Assembly (NCBI GenBank): GCA_937996235.1
Contig: CALKVK010000033.1
Location: 62,001-126,000, forward strand
Direction: 5' to 3'
DNA from: an uncultured bacterium
Lineage (GTDB): Bacteria; Planctomycetota; JAJSAM01; JAJVHW01
Length of the DNA: 64,000 nucleotides
Part shown: piece by piece, positions 29,801 through 37,788 of the stretch
Position numbering within the stretch: position 1 is the first letter of the stretch
How the letters are laid out: the number at the start of each line of letters is the position of its first letter
Translations under genes and position numbers: made by a program
The notes under the pieces: model-generated
The model's input: only the letters and a program-made list of their open reading frames with translations
Database searches by the model: none
What the model was told of the DNA's origin: nothing

Positions 29801-30576
29801 CGGGTCGTGCCGCCCGACTTGATCGCGCCCGCGGCGCGGTCACCGATCTTGAGGAACGACATCAGGCCCGACGAGCGGCCTCCGCCCGAGAGGCGCTCGT
29901 TCTCGCCGCGCAGCCGCGAGAAGTTCGTGCCGGTACCGCTGCCGTACTTGAAGAGTCGCGCCTCGCGCGTCCACAGGTCCATGATCCCGCCCTCGCCGAC
30001 GAGGTCGTCGGCGACGGACTGGATGAAGCAGGCGTGCGGCTGCGGCCGGCCGTAGGCGGACTCGGCCTGGCGCAACTCGCCGCTCGTCTCGTCGACGTAC
30101 CAGTGCCCCTGCGGCGGGCCCTCGATGCCGTACGCCCAGTTGAGGCCCGTGTTGAACCACTGCGGGGAGTTCGGAGCGCAGATCTGCGCCGCGAGCATGT
30201 ACTCGAGCTCGTCCTGGAACGCGTCGGCGTCCGCGCTGCCGTGGAAGTAGCCCGCCTTCTCGCCCCAGTGACGCCAGCACCCGGCCAGGCGGTGGAACAC
30301 CTGACGGCAGTCGGTCTCGCCGCCGAGCAGCGGAGCGCCCTCGGCGTCGACGCGCGGCCGGCCGTCCGCGTCGCGCTGCGGCACGCCGGCCTTGCGGAAG
30401 TACTTCTGAGCGATGATGTCGGTCGCCACCTGCGACCAGTCGGCGGGGACGTCGATCCCCTCGAGTCGGAAGACCACCGAGCCGTCCGTGTTCCGGATCT
30501 CCGAAGTGCGCTGGACGAACCGGATGCCCGCGTAGGGGCCCTCACCCGCCTTCGTGAACCGCCGCTCGATCTTCAC
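26896..30576 (-). CDS. nrdJ: Adenosylcobalamin-dependent (class II) ribonucleoside-diphosphate reductase
   Basis: 1226 aa, the long class II form. It reduces ribonucleotides to deoxyribonucleotides with a cobalamin-generated thiyl radical, independently of O2. Key stretches: CAPNSPQWFNTGLNWAYGIE, RLFKYGSGTGTNFSRLRGEN, KSGGTTRRAAKMVCLDLDHP, GQNSNNSVRIPNEF, the active-site INASNPCSEYMFLDDTACNL (N-x-C-x-E near residue 458), VIAPTGTIGLVMDCDTTGIE. The C-terminus has redox/zinc cysteines: CPDCGQFMLV then CLKCVGCGATTGC. GTG 30576 was chosen because AGGAGG lies right upstream. Two NrdR-like boxes lie about 305-355 nt upstream; the adenosyltransferase follows. Confidence 0.95.
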   Translation of the reverse strand: MKIERRFTKAGEGPYAGIRFVQRTSEIRNTDGSVVFRLEGIDVPADWSQVATDIIAQKYFRKAGVPQRDADGRPRVDAEGAPLLGGETDCRQVFHRLAGCWRHWGEKAGYFHGSADADAFQDELEYMLAAQICAPNSPQWFNTGLNWAYGIEGPPQGHWYVDETSGELRQAESAYGRPQPHACFIQSVADDLVGEGGIMDLWTREARLFKYGSGTGTNFSRLRGENERLSGGGRSSGLMSFLKIGDRAAGAIKSGGTTRRAAKMVCLDLDHPDIEHFVTWKVHEEEKVAALVAGARHCKERLDAVVAAVVVTQPDGRTERVVDPAQNAGLRRALRAARAAKVPERYVQRALQLADQGWTVYPFSTYDTDWNGEAYATVSGQNSNNSVRIPNEFFTALDAGAEWRLTRRTDGGLARSIPAEDLFEKIAYSAWACADPGVQYDGTINEWHTCPADGRINASNPCSEYMFLDDTACNLASINLVKFLRDDGTFDIDGYRHAIRLWTIVLEISVMMAMYPSRRIAQLSYEFRTLGLGYANLGTLLMRSGVPYASARGYATCGALTAILTGESYATSAEMAAELGAFPGYVRNRDHMLRVMRNHRRAAHAAPASEYEGLTVAPRALDPTACPDDLLRAARSAWDRALELGERHGYRNAQVTVIAPTGTIGLVMDCDTTGIEPDFALVKYKKLAGGGYFKIINQSLPSALRTLGYSAQQAAAVERYVLGAKTLRGAPGVGHDALRAKGFTDEKLKLVEAQLEGAFDVSFVFNRWTLGEEFCRDVLHLTEAQMAEPGFDLLRAIGFTREDVDAANDFCCGSMTVEGAPHLREEHLPVFDCANRCGRKGRRFIAVGAHIEMMAAAQPFLSGAISKTINMPSDASIDDVKKAYVDGWRAMLKAVALYRDGSKLSQPLNVASDDDEEEHEEPEVVSRHDEIKAVARQAAEQVRERIVVQYQAERRKLPFRRRGYTQKAVIAGHKIYVRTGEYADGALGEIFLDMAKEGAAFRSLMNSFAIAVSLGLQHGVPLQEFVDAFVFSRFEPNGMVQGHDTVKMCTSVIDYVFRDLAINYLDRTDLCQVEPEDLRNDTVAPAEATNLPLFASDDDDPSAEDTVAQATPVETRDVSSPPQARRSGIGLGGHALISGGSASMNGSTGATAVAAPARAPGVSRLATAAAPARSTKPGRVSLADAIAQARLKGFEGDPCPDCGQFMLVRNGTCLKCVGCGATTGCS

Positions 30577-30881
30577 GTCCGCCTCCTGCGTACCGAGGTC
30601 GTGGACGCCGCGATGCATCGCCGCACCGCCGCCCGCGACCGCCCCTCCCGTCGCCGTCCTGCCGCGTCGAACCGTCGTGTGCGCCGGCGACGGGCCGAAG
30701 ACCCGGTCCGGCGCGTCCGCCGTGCACGAGCGCCCCCGCGTGGCGAACCCGGGGAGCGCTGCGCGGGACGCATCGGCCGACACGGCGCGACGCACCCCTC
30801 GGGCCTGCTCCGGAACGGCGCAGGCTCTCGGCTCTCCCTTCCGTCCGCCGTCCGGCCACGGGAGCCAACTCTCGGGCCGGA

Positions 30882-30897
30882 CGACTAGATATAGTAG
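30882..30897 (-). promoter_or_regulatory. NrdR-like box 1 upstream of nrdJ
   Basis: The 16-mer centred on ACTAGATATAGT (30884-30895) matches the NrdR consensus aCaCwAtATaTwGtGt at 11 of 16 positions by my alignment. A minus-strand TACTAT -10-like hexamer overlaps it. Confidence 0.55.
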
Positions 30898-30913
30898 CCA
30901 GCTAGCCCTGCCT

Positions 30914-30929
30914 ACGCCACATGTAGTTT
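30914..30929 (-). promoter_or_regulatory. NrdR-like box 2 upstream of nrdJ
   Basis: ACGCCACATGTAGTTT matches the same NrdR consensus at 11 of 16. Its centre is 32 bp from that of box 1, about three helical turns, the phasing usual for tandem NrdR boxes. Confidence 0.5.
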
Positions 30930-31227
30930 CTTTGGCGCATCCGGCAGGTCCGCGTGCGCATCCGCCCCGTGCGTGCGCCGCGAGCCGCTCCGTAGCAGCG
31001 GGGGAGCGATCTTACGCCGCCGCACCGACAGGGTCCGGGCGACGCGCCGGCGACGCATCCCGCCACGTCGCGCGGCGGCCGCGTTCGCCCAGGGAGACGG
31101 CGCGCGGCGTCCGATGTCCCGCCCCGGCGCCGCGCGCCGCCCCGCGTACGCGCCGATCTCTCGTCGACGCCGACCGCCGCCTCGGCGCGGCGCTCCGAAG
31201 TGCGCGAGTCCCACGCGCGCCGCGGGC

Positions 31228-31233
31228 TAGATT
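31228..31233 (+). promoter_or_regulatory. Candidate -10 of the hem operon
   Basis: TAGATT, 10 nt before the first ATG (31244), giving a leader of only a few bases. Confidence 0.4.
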
Positions 31234-31243
31234 CGCCGGGCTG

Positions 31244-32059
31244 ATGGAAGGTCTCGCCCGGTTCCTGATCGTGCTCGCTCCCGCCGTGTGGACGGCCTCC
31301 GCGGCGGCCTATCTCTCCGTGTTCGTCCGCGAGGACCGCGCGGCCGAGACCTGGGCCCGCCGCCTCGCGCTCACGGCGGTCGTCCTCCAACTCGCCGCCT
31401 CGGGCACCGTCGGCGCGCTGGGGCTGCCGATGGTCGCCTCCCCCGGGGGGGCGATCGCGTTCATGGGCCTCGCCGTCGCGGCGGTCCACCTCGTCCTCGA
31501 GTCCCGGATCGGTGTGCGCACGATCGGCTTCTTCCCCGTGGCGATCGCGGCGGGCCTCTCGCTGGCCGGTGCGTCGACCGACGTTCTCCGCCGGCCGGAG
31601 ACGCAGCTTCCCGCGTGGAGCACGGGCGCCCACGTGCTCGGGGCGGTCCTCGCGTACGCGGGGCTGCTCCTCGCCGCCCTCTACGGCGCCCTTTACCTGC
31701 TGCAGCGGCGCGCCATGCGCCGGCGCCGCTTCGGGCTGCTGTGGGAGCGCCTGCCGTCACTCGAACTGCTCGACCAGTTCTCCTGGCGTTCGCTCGTCGC
31801 CGCCGCCGCGTTCCTCACGTTCTCGATCGCGATGGGGCACGTGATGGGCCGCTCCCCGGGCCTCGCGTTCGAGTACTCGGATCCGAAGATCATGTTCACG
31901 AACATGATCTGGCTCGCCGCGGTGCTGCTCGCGCTCAGCCGCGGATTCCACTGGCTGCGTCCGGCGCGCTCGGCGGCCGGGTGCCTGCTCCTCTTCGCAT
32001 CGGCCGTGGGCAACATGCTCCTCGTCGACCTCGTCTCGCGCGTGCACCGGCCGCACTGA
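31244..32059 (+). CDS. HemX/CcsA-like cytochrome c assembly family membrane protein
   Basis: 271 aa with about eight membrane helices: FLIVLAPAVWTASAAAYLSV, LALTAVVLQLAASGTVGALG, IGFFPVAIAAGLSLAGA, GAVLAYAGLLLAALYGALYL, FSWRSLVAAAAFLTFSIAMG. It resembles the cytochrome c assembly (CcsA/HemX) family. The WWD haem motif of CcsA is not evident, and it lies directly upstream of hemA (stop and start overlap in TGATG), which is the HemX arrangement. HemX-type proteins affect HemA level or haem supply; that role is inference here. Candidate histidines in AHVLGAVL and MGHVMGRSPG. Confidence 0.75.
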   Translation: MEGLARFLIVLAPAVWTASAAAYLSVFVREDRAAETWARRLALTAVVLQLAASGTVGALGLPMVASPGGAIAFMGLAVAAVHLVLESRIGVRTIGFFPVAIAAGLSLAGASTDVLRRPETQLPAWSTGAHVLGAVLAYAGLLLAALYGALYLLQRRAMRRRRFGLLWERLPSLELLDQFSWRSLVAAAAFLTFSIAMGHVMGRSPGLAFEYSDPKIMFTNMIWLAAVLLALSRGFHWLRPARSAAGCLLLFASAVGNMLLVDLVSRVHRPH

Positions 32060-33330
32060 TGGAGCTCGTGGTCGTCGGACTGTCGCACCACTCCGCGCCG
32101 CTGGCGCTGCGCGAGAGCGTCGCTCTGCGCCCCGACGAGCTGCCCGGCGCGCTGGAGGCTCTCGTGCGCGCGGACGGACTCGCAGAGGCGCTCGTCCTCT
32201 CCACGTGCAATCGCACGGAGATCTACGGTCGGGCGCGCGACGGGCGCGGCAGCGCAGCGGCCCTCGACGCGCTCGACCGCGTGCGCCCGACCGTCGCGGA
32301 CGCCCTGCGGCGCCACGGCTACGCGCTCGGCGGCGACCAGGCCATCGACCACCTCTTCCGTGTCGTCTCGGGGCTCGACTCGATGATCGTCGGCGAGCAC
32401 GAGATCGCGGGCCAGATGAGCCGCGCGTACGGCCTCGCGTGCTCCGTCGGGACCGCCGGGCCGCTCCTGCACCGTGCCGTGCCGCGCGCGCTGCAGGTCG
32501 GGCGGCGCGTCCGGGCGGAGACGGCGCTCGCCCGCGGGATCGCGAGCGTCGCCGGCGCCGCCGTCGGGCTCGCGGACCGCGTGTTCCGCGACCTCGCGAC
32601 GTGCCGACTCGTCGGCATCGGCGCGGGCGACACGGTCGCGACCGCGTTGCGCGCGCTCCGCGGGCGCGCCACCGGCCCCCTCGTCGTCCTCAACCGGACG
32701 CTCGAGCGCGCTCAGGCGCTCGCGGGGGAACTGGGCGGAGAGAGCGGCGGGCTCGACGACGTCGCGGCGCGCGTCGCCGCCGCCGACATCGTCGTCGCCG
32801 CGACGGATGCGCCCGAGCCGCTCGTACGACTGCGCGACCTCCAGCCGCTGCTGCGAGCGCGCCGCGAGCGCGCGCTCCTGCTGCTCGACCTCGGCGTACC
32901 GCGCGACGTCGAGCCGTCGATCCGCGACCTGAACGGCGTGTACGTCTACGACCTCGACGACCTGCAGGCCATCGCCGAGCGCGGGTTGTACGCGCGGCAC
33001 GCGGAGATCCCGAAGGCCGAGGCGATCGTCGCCGGCGCGGTCTCCGAGTTCCGCCGACGGCGCGCGGGTCTCGAGGCGCAGCCCGCGATCCGTGCGCTGC
33101 TCGACGAACTGCTGGAGCTGCGGCGCGACGCGATCGAGGGCGACCGCGCCCTCGCCGCGACGGAGCGCGAGGCCGCCGAGCGCGTGACGGGGCGGCTCGT
33201 CGACAAGCTGCTGCGCCGCCTCGCGCCGCGGATGAAGGACGGAACCGTGGATCCGGGCGCGTTGCTCGAGATCTTCGGTGTGGAGCATCGGCCGCCGGCG
33301 GTCGATGCCGCGGACGGGAGCACGGAGTGA
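32059..33330 (+). CDS. hemA: Glutamyl-tRNA reductase HemA
   Basis: 423 aa. First committed step of C5 tetrapyrrole synthesis: glutamyl-tRNA to glutamate-1-semialdehyde with NADPH. Catalytic Cys in ALVLSTCNRTEIYG; substrate region GLSHHSAPLALRE; GLDSMIVGEHEI QMSRAYG-type signature (SMIVGEHEIAGQ). NADPH fold CRLVGIGAGDTV, which departs from the usual GxGxMG pattern. The C-terminal dimerisation helices (RRRRAGLEAQPAIRALLDEL, VTGRLVDKLLRRLAPRM) are present. ATG overlaps the HemX-like stop (TGATG) and its end overlaps hemC (GTGA). Confidence 0.95.
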   Translation: MELVVVGLSHHSAPLALRESVALRPDELPGALEALVRADGLAEALVLSTCNRTEIYGRARDGRGSAAALDALDRVRPTVADALRRHGYALGGDQAIDHLFRVVSGLDSMIVGEHEIAGQMSRAYGLACSVGTAGPLLHRAVPRALQVGRRVRAETALARGIASVAGAAVGLADRVFRDLATCRLVGIGAGDTVATALRALRGRATGPLVVLNRTLERAQALAGELGGESGGLDDVAARVAAADIVVAATDAPEPLVRLRDLQPLLRARRERALLLLDLGVPRDVEPSIRDLNGVYVYDLDDLQAIAERGLYARHAEIPKAEAIVAGAVSEFRRRRAGLEAQPAIRALLDELLELRRDAIEGDRALAATEREAAERVTGRLVDKLLRRLAPRMKDGTVDPGALLEIFGVEHRPPAVDAADGSTE

Positions 33331-34238
33331 GCACGATCCGGATCGGGACGCGCGGCAGCGCGCTGGCCCTCGCGCAGTCCCGCGGCATCGCCGCCGACTT
33401 GGCGCGCGTCACCGGCGAGATGCCCGAGATCGTCGTCGTGCGCACCATCGGCGACGCGGACCAGACGACGCGCCTCGCCGCGTTCGGCGGTGCGGGTGCG
33501 TTCACCACCGAGATCGACTCCGCGCAGCGCGAGGGGCGCTTCGAGGTCTCGGTGCACAGCCTGAAGGACCTGCCGACGCAGGGTCGCGACGGACTCGCGC
33601 TCGTGGCGGTGCCGCCGCGTGCTCCCGTCGAGGACTGCCTCGTCGCCCGCGACGGGGCGACCCTTGCGACGCTCCGCCACGGCGCCGTGGTCGGAACCGG
33701 GAGCGAGCGCCGGCGCGCCGCGTTGCGCCGGCTCCGGCCGGACCTCGAGCTCGTCGCGATCCGCGGGAACGTCGACACGCGCCTGCGTCGCGTCCGCGAC
33801 GGCGACGTGGACGCGACGCTGCTCGCGCGCGCGGGACTCACGCGGCTGTCGCTGCTCGACGCCGTGACCGAGGTGATCGACGCCGACGTCCTCGTCCCGG
33901 CAGCGGGGCAGGGCGCGCTCGCGATCGTCGTTCGCGAGGACGCGCCCGAGAGCGTCCACGCGGCCGTGCGCCGCCTCGACCACGCGGAGACGCGCGCGGA
34001 GATCGTCGCGGAGCGCGCCGTCCTCGCGCGCCTCGGCGGCGGCTGCCATCTGCCGCTCGGCGCGCTGGCACGCTGCCGCGACGGGCGCCTGCGCCTGCAC
34101 GCGCGCGTGATCGCTCCGGACGGCTCCGCCGAGCTGGACGAGCGCGCGGAGGGCGCGGCGGACGGGGCCGCTGCGCTCGGCGACCTGCTGGGTGCGCGCC
34201 TGGTCGACGCGGGGGCGCACGCGCTCCTCGGGACGTGA
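33327..34238 (+). CDS. hemC: Porphobilinogen deaminase HemC
   Basis: 303 aa. Polymerises four porphobilinogens to hydroxymethylbilane. Family marks: IRIGTRGSALALAQS at the N-terminus, VHSLKDLPT, LAIRGNVDTRL-type stretch (VAIRGNVDTRLRRV), PAAGQGALAIVVRE, and the dipyrromethane-cofactor Cys in LGGGCHLPLGAL. GTG start in a GTGA overlap with hemA; ends in a GTGA overlap with hemD. Confidence 0.97.
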   Translation: MSTIRIGTRGSALALAQSRGIAADLARVTGEMPEIVVVRTIGDADQTTRLAAFGGAGAFTTEIDSAQREGRFEVSVHSLKDLPTQGRDGLALVAVPPRAPVEDCLVARDGATLATLRHGAVVGTGSERRRAALRRLRPDLELVAIRGNVDTRLRRVRDGDVDATLLARAGLTRLSLLDAVTEVIDADVLVPAAGQGALAIVVREDAPESVHAAVRRLDHAETRAEIVAERAVLARLGGGCHLPLGALARCRDGRLRLHARVIAPDGSAELDERAEGAADGAAALGDLLGARLVDAGAHALLGT

Positions 34239-34963
34239 CCGAGCGGCGGGTCGCCCTCGTCAAGAGCGCCGGGCGCGCGGACGCGTTCGCCGTGGCGTTG
34301 CGCGCGGCCGGATTCGTGCCCGTGCTCGTGTCCCCGTTCCAGCGCGAGCCCATCCCCCAGGGGGAGCAGGAGCTCGCGCGCGCGCTGGCCTACGCGCTCG
34401 GGCTCGCCGTCGCTCCGCGCCGCGCGAGCGTGTGGGTGGCCGTCACCAGTGCCCACGCGGTGCCGGCCCTCGAGGCCGTGCGCCATCTGCTGCCTGCCGC
34501 CCGGCTCGCGGCCGTCGGCGCCGGGACCGCCACGGCGCTGCACGCCGCGGGGCTGCGTGCGCACGTGGTCGGCGACGCGGGCGGCGCCGGGCTGGCCGAG
34601 CGCATGCTCGATGCCGGGCTCGGTCGCGGGGACGTGGTGCTGCACCCGTGCGCCATGGAGGCGCGCGTCGAGCTGCGCGCGACCCTCGCGGACGCCGGCG
34701 TCACGCTGCGGGCGCTGCCGGTGTACCGCATGACGGCCGACCCCGTCGGCGAGCGTGCCGCCGAGGGGGAGTTCCATGCGGTGGTCGTCACGAGCCCGCG
34801 GCTGGCCGAGCGCGCGCTCGAGCTGTTCCCTGCGAAGCCGCGCGTCGTCGCGATCGGCCGCACCACGGCCGCCGCGCTCCGCGACCTCGGATGGACACCG
34901 GCCGTCGTCGCCGCGACGCCGTCGCCTGCGGACGTCGCGGCAGCCGTCGGGGCGCTCGCGTGA
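34235..34963 (+). CDS. hemD: Uroporphyrinogen-III synthase HemD
   Basis: 242 aa. Cyclises hydroxymethylbilane with inversion of ring D. The sequence is divergent, as usual for the family, but has the two-lobe layout: VAVTSAHAVPALEAV, RLAAVGAGTATALHAAG, LPVYRM, AVVVTSPRLAERALELF, RVVAIGRTTAAALRDLG and WTPAVVAATPSPADVAAAV. Placement between hemC and hemB with a GTGA overlap confirms it. Confidence 0.92.
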   Translation: MTERRVALVKSAGRADAFAVALRAAGFVPVLVSPFQREPIPQGEQELARALAYALGLAVAPRRASVWVAVTSAHAVPALEAVRHLLPAARLAAVGAGTATALHAAGLRAHVVGDAGGAGLAERMLDAGLGRGDVVLHPCAMEARVELRATLADAGVTLRALPVYRMTADPVGERAAEGEFHAVVVTSPRLAERALELFPAKPRVVAIGRTTAAALRDLGWTPAVVAATPSPADVAAAVGALA

Positions 34964-35033
34964 CCGCGGTCGCAGATCGAGCCGCGTCGGCGGCTACCGT
35001 GGGGCGCTCGCCCCTGCTCCCGGAGGTCTCCCC

Positions 35034-36020
35034 GTGGCCTTTCCCACCGACCGCCCGCGCCGCCTGAGGCGCACGCCCGCGCTGCGCCGGCTCGTCCGCG
35101 AGACGGACGTGCTGCCGCGCCACCTCGTCCAGCCGCTCTTTGTGGAGAGCGGCCTGGGCGTGCGGCGGCCGATCTCGTCCCTCGCCGGCCAGCACCGCTG
35201 GTCTCCCGACACCGTGGGCGAGATCGCGCGGCGCTGCGAGGAACTGGGCGTCCCCGCGGTCCTGCTGTTCGGCATCCCCTCGTCCAAGGACGCGGAGGGG
35301 AGCGGCGCGTGGCAGCCGGACGGCGTGGTGCAGGAGGCGGTGCGCGCGATCCGCCGTGCCGCTCCGTCGCTCGTGATCGCATGCGACCTCTGCCTGTGCG
35401 AGTACACGTCGCACGGCCACTGCGGCGTGCTCCGCGACGGCGCCGTGCAGAACGACGAGACGCTCGAGCTCTACCGCCGCGTCGCGCTGTCGTACGCGGC
35501 GGCCGGCGCCGACGTCGTCGCGCCGAGCGGGATGATGGACGGGACCGTCGGCGCGCTGCGCGAGGCGCTCGACGACGCGGGGCGCGCGGACGTCGCGATC
35601 CTCGCCTACGCCGTGAAGTACGCCTCCGCCTTTTACGGACCGTTCCGCGAGGCGGCCGAGAGCACGCCGCAGGAGGGCGACCGGCGCGGCTACCAGATGG
35701 ACCCCGGCAACGCGCGCGAGGGCCTCCGCGAGGCGGCGCTCGACGAGCTCGAGGGCGCGGACATGCTGATGGTGAAGCCCGCCGGTCCGTACCTCGACGT
35801 CATCGCACGTCTGCGCGAACGCACGGAGCTGCCGCTCGCCGCCTACCAGGTCAGCGGCGAGTACGCGTCGCTGCACGCCGCCGCGGCCGCCGGTCTGCTC
35901 GACGGGCCCGCGGCGCTCCTCGAGGCGGTGCGCGGCATCCGCCGCGCCGGCGCCGACATCGTCATCACCTACGCCGCGCTCGATCTCGCGCAGGCGCACC
36001 GCGACCGGGGGATCTCGTGA
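35034..36020 (+). CDS. hemB: Delta-aminolevulinic acid dehydratase (porphobilinogen synthase) HemB
   Basis: 328 aa. Condenses two 5-aminolevulinates to porphobilinogen. It is the zinc type: IACDLCLCEYTSHGHCGVL with the three metal Cys. Schiff-base lysines are in YAVKYASAFYGPFREA and MLMVKPAGPYLDVI. Other marks: RRLRRTPALRRLVRETDVLP, GAVQNDETLELY and VAPSGMMDG. GTG 35034 has CGGAGG 8 nt upstream; in-frame sequence before it is not family-like. Overlaps hemL by GTGA. Confidence 0.97.
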   Translation: MAFPTDRPRRLRRTPALRRLVRETDVLPRHLVQPLFVESGLGVRRPISSLAGQHRWSPDTVGEIARRCEELGVPAVLLFGIPSSKDAEGSGAWQPDGVVQEAVRAIRRAAPSLVIACDLCLCEYTSHGHCGVLRDGAVQNDETLELYRRVALSYAAAGADVVAPSGMMDGTVGALREALDDAGRADVAILAYAVKYASAFYGPFREAAESTPQEGDRRGYQMDPGNAREGLREAALDELEGADMLMVKPAGPYLDVIARLRERTELPLAAYQVSGEYASLHAAAAAGLLDGPAALLEAVRGIRRAGADIVITYAALDLAQAHRDRGIS

Positions 36021-37315
36021 GGCCGAACCGCAACGCCCGACTCCAGGAGGCCGCGCGCGCCGTGCTGCCCGGAGGCGTCTCGTCGCCCGTGCGCGCCTTC
36101 CGCTCGGTCGGCGGCGTGCCGCCGACCATCCGCAGCGGACGCGGCGCGTGGGTGCGCGACGCGGACGGCCGCCGCTACGTCGACATGGTCTGCGCGTGGG
36201 GTGCGCAGATCCTCGGCCACGCGGACCCGCGCGTCGTCGCGGCGCTCCGTCGCCGCGCCGGACGCGGCACCGTGTTCGGCGCGCCTGCGATCGAGGAGAC
36301 ACAGCTCGCTCGCCTGATCCTGGGCGCGTTGCCGGGCCACGACCGCGTGCGCTTCGTCAGCACGGGCACCGAGGCGACGATGTCGGCGCTGCGGCTCGCG
36401 CGCGCCGTCACGGGACGCGACCTCGTCCTCAAGTTCGCCGGCTGCTACCACGGCCACGCGGACGCGCTTCTCTCGTCGGCCGGCTCGGGCGCCCTCACGC
36501 TCGGGACGCCCGACTCGCCCGGCGTGCCGGCCGACTGGGCACGCACGACGCTGACCGCGCCGTACAACGACCTCGACGCGGTGCGCGCGGTTTTCGCGGC
36601 GCACGGGGCGCGCATCGCGGCGGTCATCGTCGAGCCGGTCGTCGGCAACATGGGGTGCATCCCCCCGGCCGACGGGTTCCTCGCGGGTCTGCGCGAGATC
36701 GCGCACGCGCACGGAGCGCTGCTCGTGCTCGACGAGGTGATGACCGGCTTCCGCGTCGCGTGGGGCGGCGCGCAGCGGCGGTTCGGCGTCGCGCCCGACC
36801 TGACCTGCCTCGCGAAGGTCATCGGCGGCGGCCTGCCCGTCGGCGCGTACGCCGGACGCGCCGAACTCATGGACCGCGTCGCGCCGGCGGGGCCCGTCTA
36901 CCAGGCGGGGACGCTCAGCGGGAACCCGATCTCCATGGCGGCCGGCATCACGACGCTCCGCGCGCTCCGCGGCAGCGACGCATACGAGCGCCTGGAGCGC
37001 GCGGGCGCCGCGCTCGAGGCCTCGCTCGCCGCGGCGGCTGCGCGTCACGGCGTGCCGGTGCGCGTGCAGCGCGTCGGCGCCATGCTCACCGTCTTCTTCG
37101 CCGAGCCGGGCCGGCCGCTGCGCTGCCTCGCCGACGTGCAGGCGTCGCGTACCGATCTGTTCCCGGTGTGGCACCGCGCGCTGCTCGAGCACGGCGTCTC
37201 GTGGCCGCCCTCCGCGTACGAGGCCGCGTTCCTCTCCGTGGCGCACGACGCCGACGCCCTCGCGCACGTCGCCGCCGCGGCCGACGCCGCCTTCGCAGCG
37301 GTCGCCGCGAGCTGA
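36017..37315 (+). CDS. hemL: Glutamate-1-semialdehyde 2,1-aminomutase HemL
   Basis: 432 aa PLP enzyme making 5-aminolevulinate. Marks: LPGGVSSPVRAFRSVGG, RFVSTGTEATMSALRLARA, KFAGCYHGHADALL, EPVVGNMGCIPP, LLVLDEVMTGFRVA, and the PLP lysine in CLAKVIGGGLPVGAYAG (near residue 268), plus YQAGTLSGNPISMAAG. Together with hemA it completes the C5 route to ALA. Last gene of the plus-strand hem run; GTGA overlap with hemB. Confidence 0.97.
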   Translation: MRPNRNARLQEAARAVLPGGVSSPVRAFRSVGGVPPTIRSGRGAWVRDADGRRYVDMVCAWGAQILGHADPRVVAALRRRAGRGTVFGAPAIEETQLARLILGALPGHDRVRFVSTGTEATMSALRLARAVTGRDLVLKFAGCYHGHADALLSSAGSGALTLGTPDSPGVPADWARTTLTAPYNDLDAVRAVFAAHGARIAAVIVEPVVGNMGCIPPADGFLAGLREIAHAHGALLVLDEVMTGFRVAWGGAQRRFGVAPDLTCLAKVIGGGLPVGAYAGRAELMDRVAPAGPVYQAGTLSGNPISMAAGITTLRALRGSDAYERLERAGAALEASLAAAAARHGVPVRVQRVGAMLTVFFAEPGRPLRCLADVQASRTDLFPVWHRALLEHGVSWPPSAYEAAFLSVAHDADALAHVAAAADAAFAAVAAS

Positions 37316-37367
37316 GCGGCCGACCCGCCACGCGCAGTCCTGTCTGGCGCGGACGGTGGCCACTGCC

Positions 37368-37373
37368 GAGACT
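37368..37373 (+). promoter_or_regulatory. Weak -10-like element before the 37380 lipoprotein gene
   Basis: GAGACT then 6 nt then ATG. It departs from TAnnnT at the first position but keeps the 6-nt spacing seen at other leaderless-type starts here. Confidence 0.25.
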
Positions 37374-37379
37374 GCGATC

Positions 37380-37769
37380 ATGCGCACGCTCCGCCTGACC
37401 GCCTGCCTGCTCCTCGCCGGGCTGCTGCCCGGCTGCATCGCCGCCGCCGTCGTCGTCGGCGCGGCCGCCGCGTACGGCTACGTCAGCTACGACGAGAACG
37501 GCGCGTTCCGCGACTTCCGCGTGAACGTCGACGACGCGTGGGAGGCGTCGCTCGGTGCGCTCGACTCGATGGGCTACGCGACGCCGAAGAAGGTGTCGTT
37601 CAGCGACGTGCGCGGCGAGATCGACGTGCAGGACGTGCACCTGACCGTCACCGCGAACTCGTCGCTCTCGTCGCGCGTGCGCATCCGCGTCGGCACCTTC
37701 TCGACCGACGCGAACCGCGAGCGCGCCGCGCAGATCATCGAAGAGGTCGGGCGCCGCCTCGGCGACTGA
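37380..37769 (+). CDS. Small DUF3568-like lipoprotein
   Basis: 129 aa. Lipoprotein signal with lipobox LLPGC (Cys19). A Val/Ala-rich segment follows (AAAVVVGAAAAYGYVSYDEN), then a soluble domain: FRVNVDDAWEASLGALDSMG, VDVQDVHLTVTA-like strands, VRIRVGTFSTDANRERAAQI. This matches the DUF3568-type family of small periplasmic lipoproteins. Function unknown. It follows hemL by 64 nt but has no obvious link to haem. Confidence 0.8.
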   Translation: MRTLRLTACLLLAGLLPGCIAAAVVVGAAAAYGYVSYDENGAFRDFRVNVDDAWEASLGALDSMGYATPKKVSFSDVRGEIDVQDVHLTVTANSSLSSRVRIRVGTFSTDANRERAAQIIEEVGRRLGD

Positions 37770-37788
37770 CGCGCGCGTCCCCGAGCCG

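Larger units (their letters stand above)
30577..31243. other. 667-nt divergent intergenic region between nrdJ and the hem operon
   Basis: No credible gene. It contains the only A/T-rich island nearby (30884-30935), carrying two NrdR-like boxes toward nrdJ, and a TAGATT -10 (31228-31233) toward the hem operon. An 11-bp perfect inverted repeat, GGCGCGCGGCG (31099-31109) and CGCCGCGCGCC (31128-31138), lies 105 nt before the hem operon. The nrdJ leader would be about 300 nt; I looked for a cobalamin riboswitch and did not see its box. Confidence 0.6.

Noticed and set aside
30577..30795. 73-codon N-terminal extension of nrdJ
   Set aside because: AGGAGG and the family-like start are at GTG 30576; the extension is low-complexity.
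30577..30900. Possible cobalamin riboswitch ahead of the B12-dependent reductase
   Set aside because: I read the minus strand and did not see the conserved B12 box or core pairing; only a covariance search could settle it.
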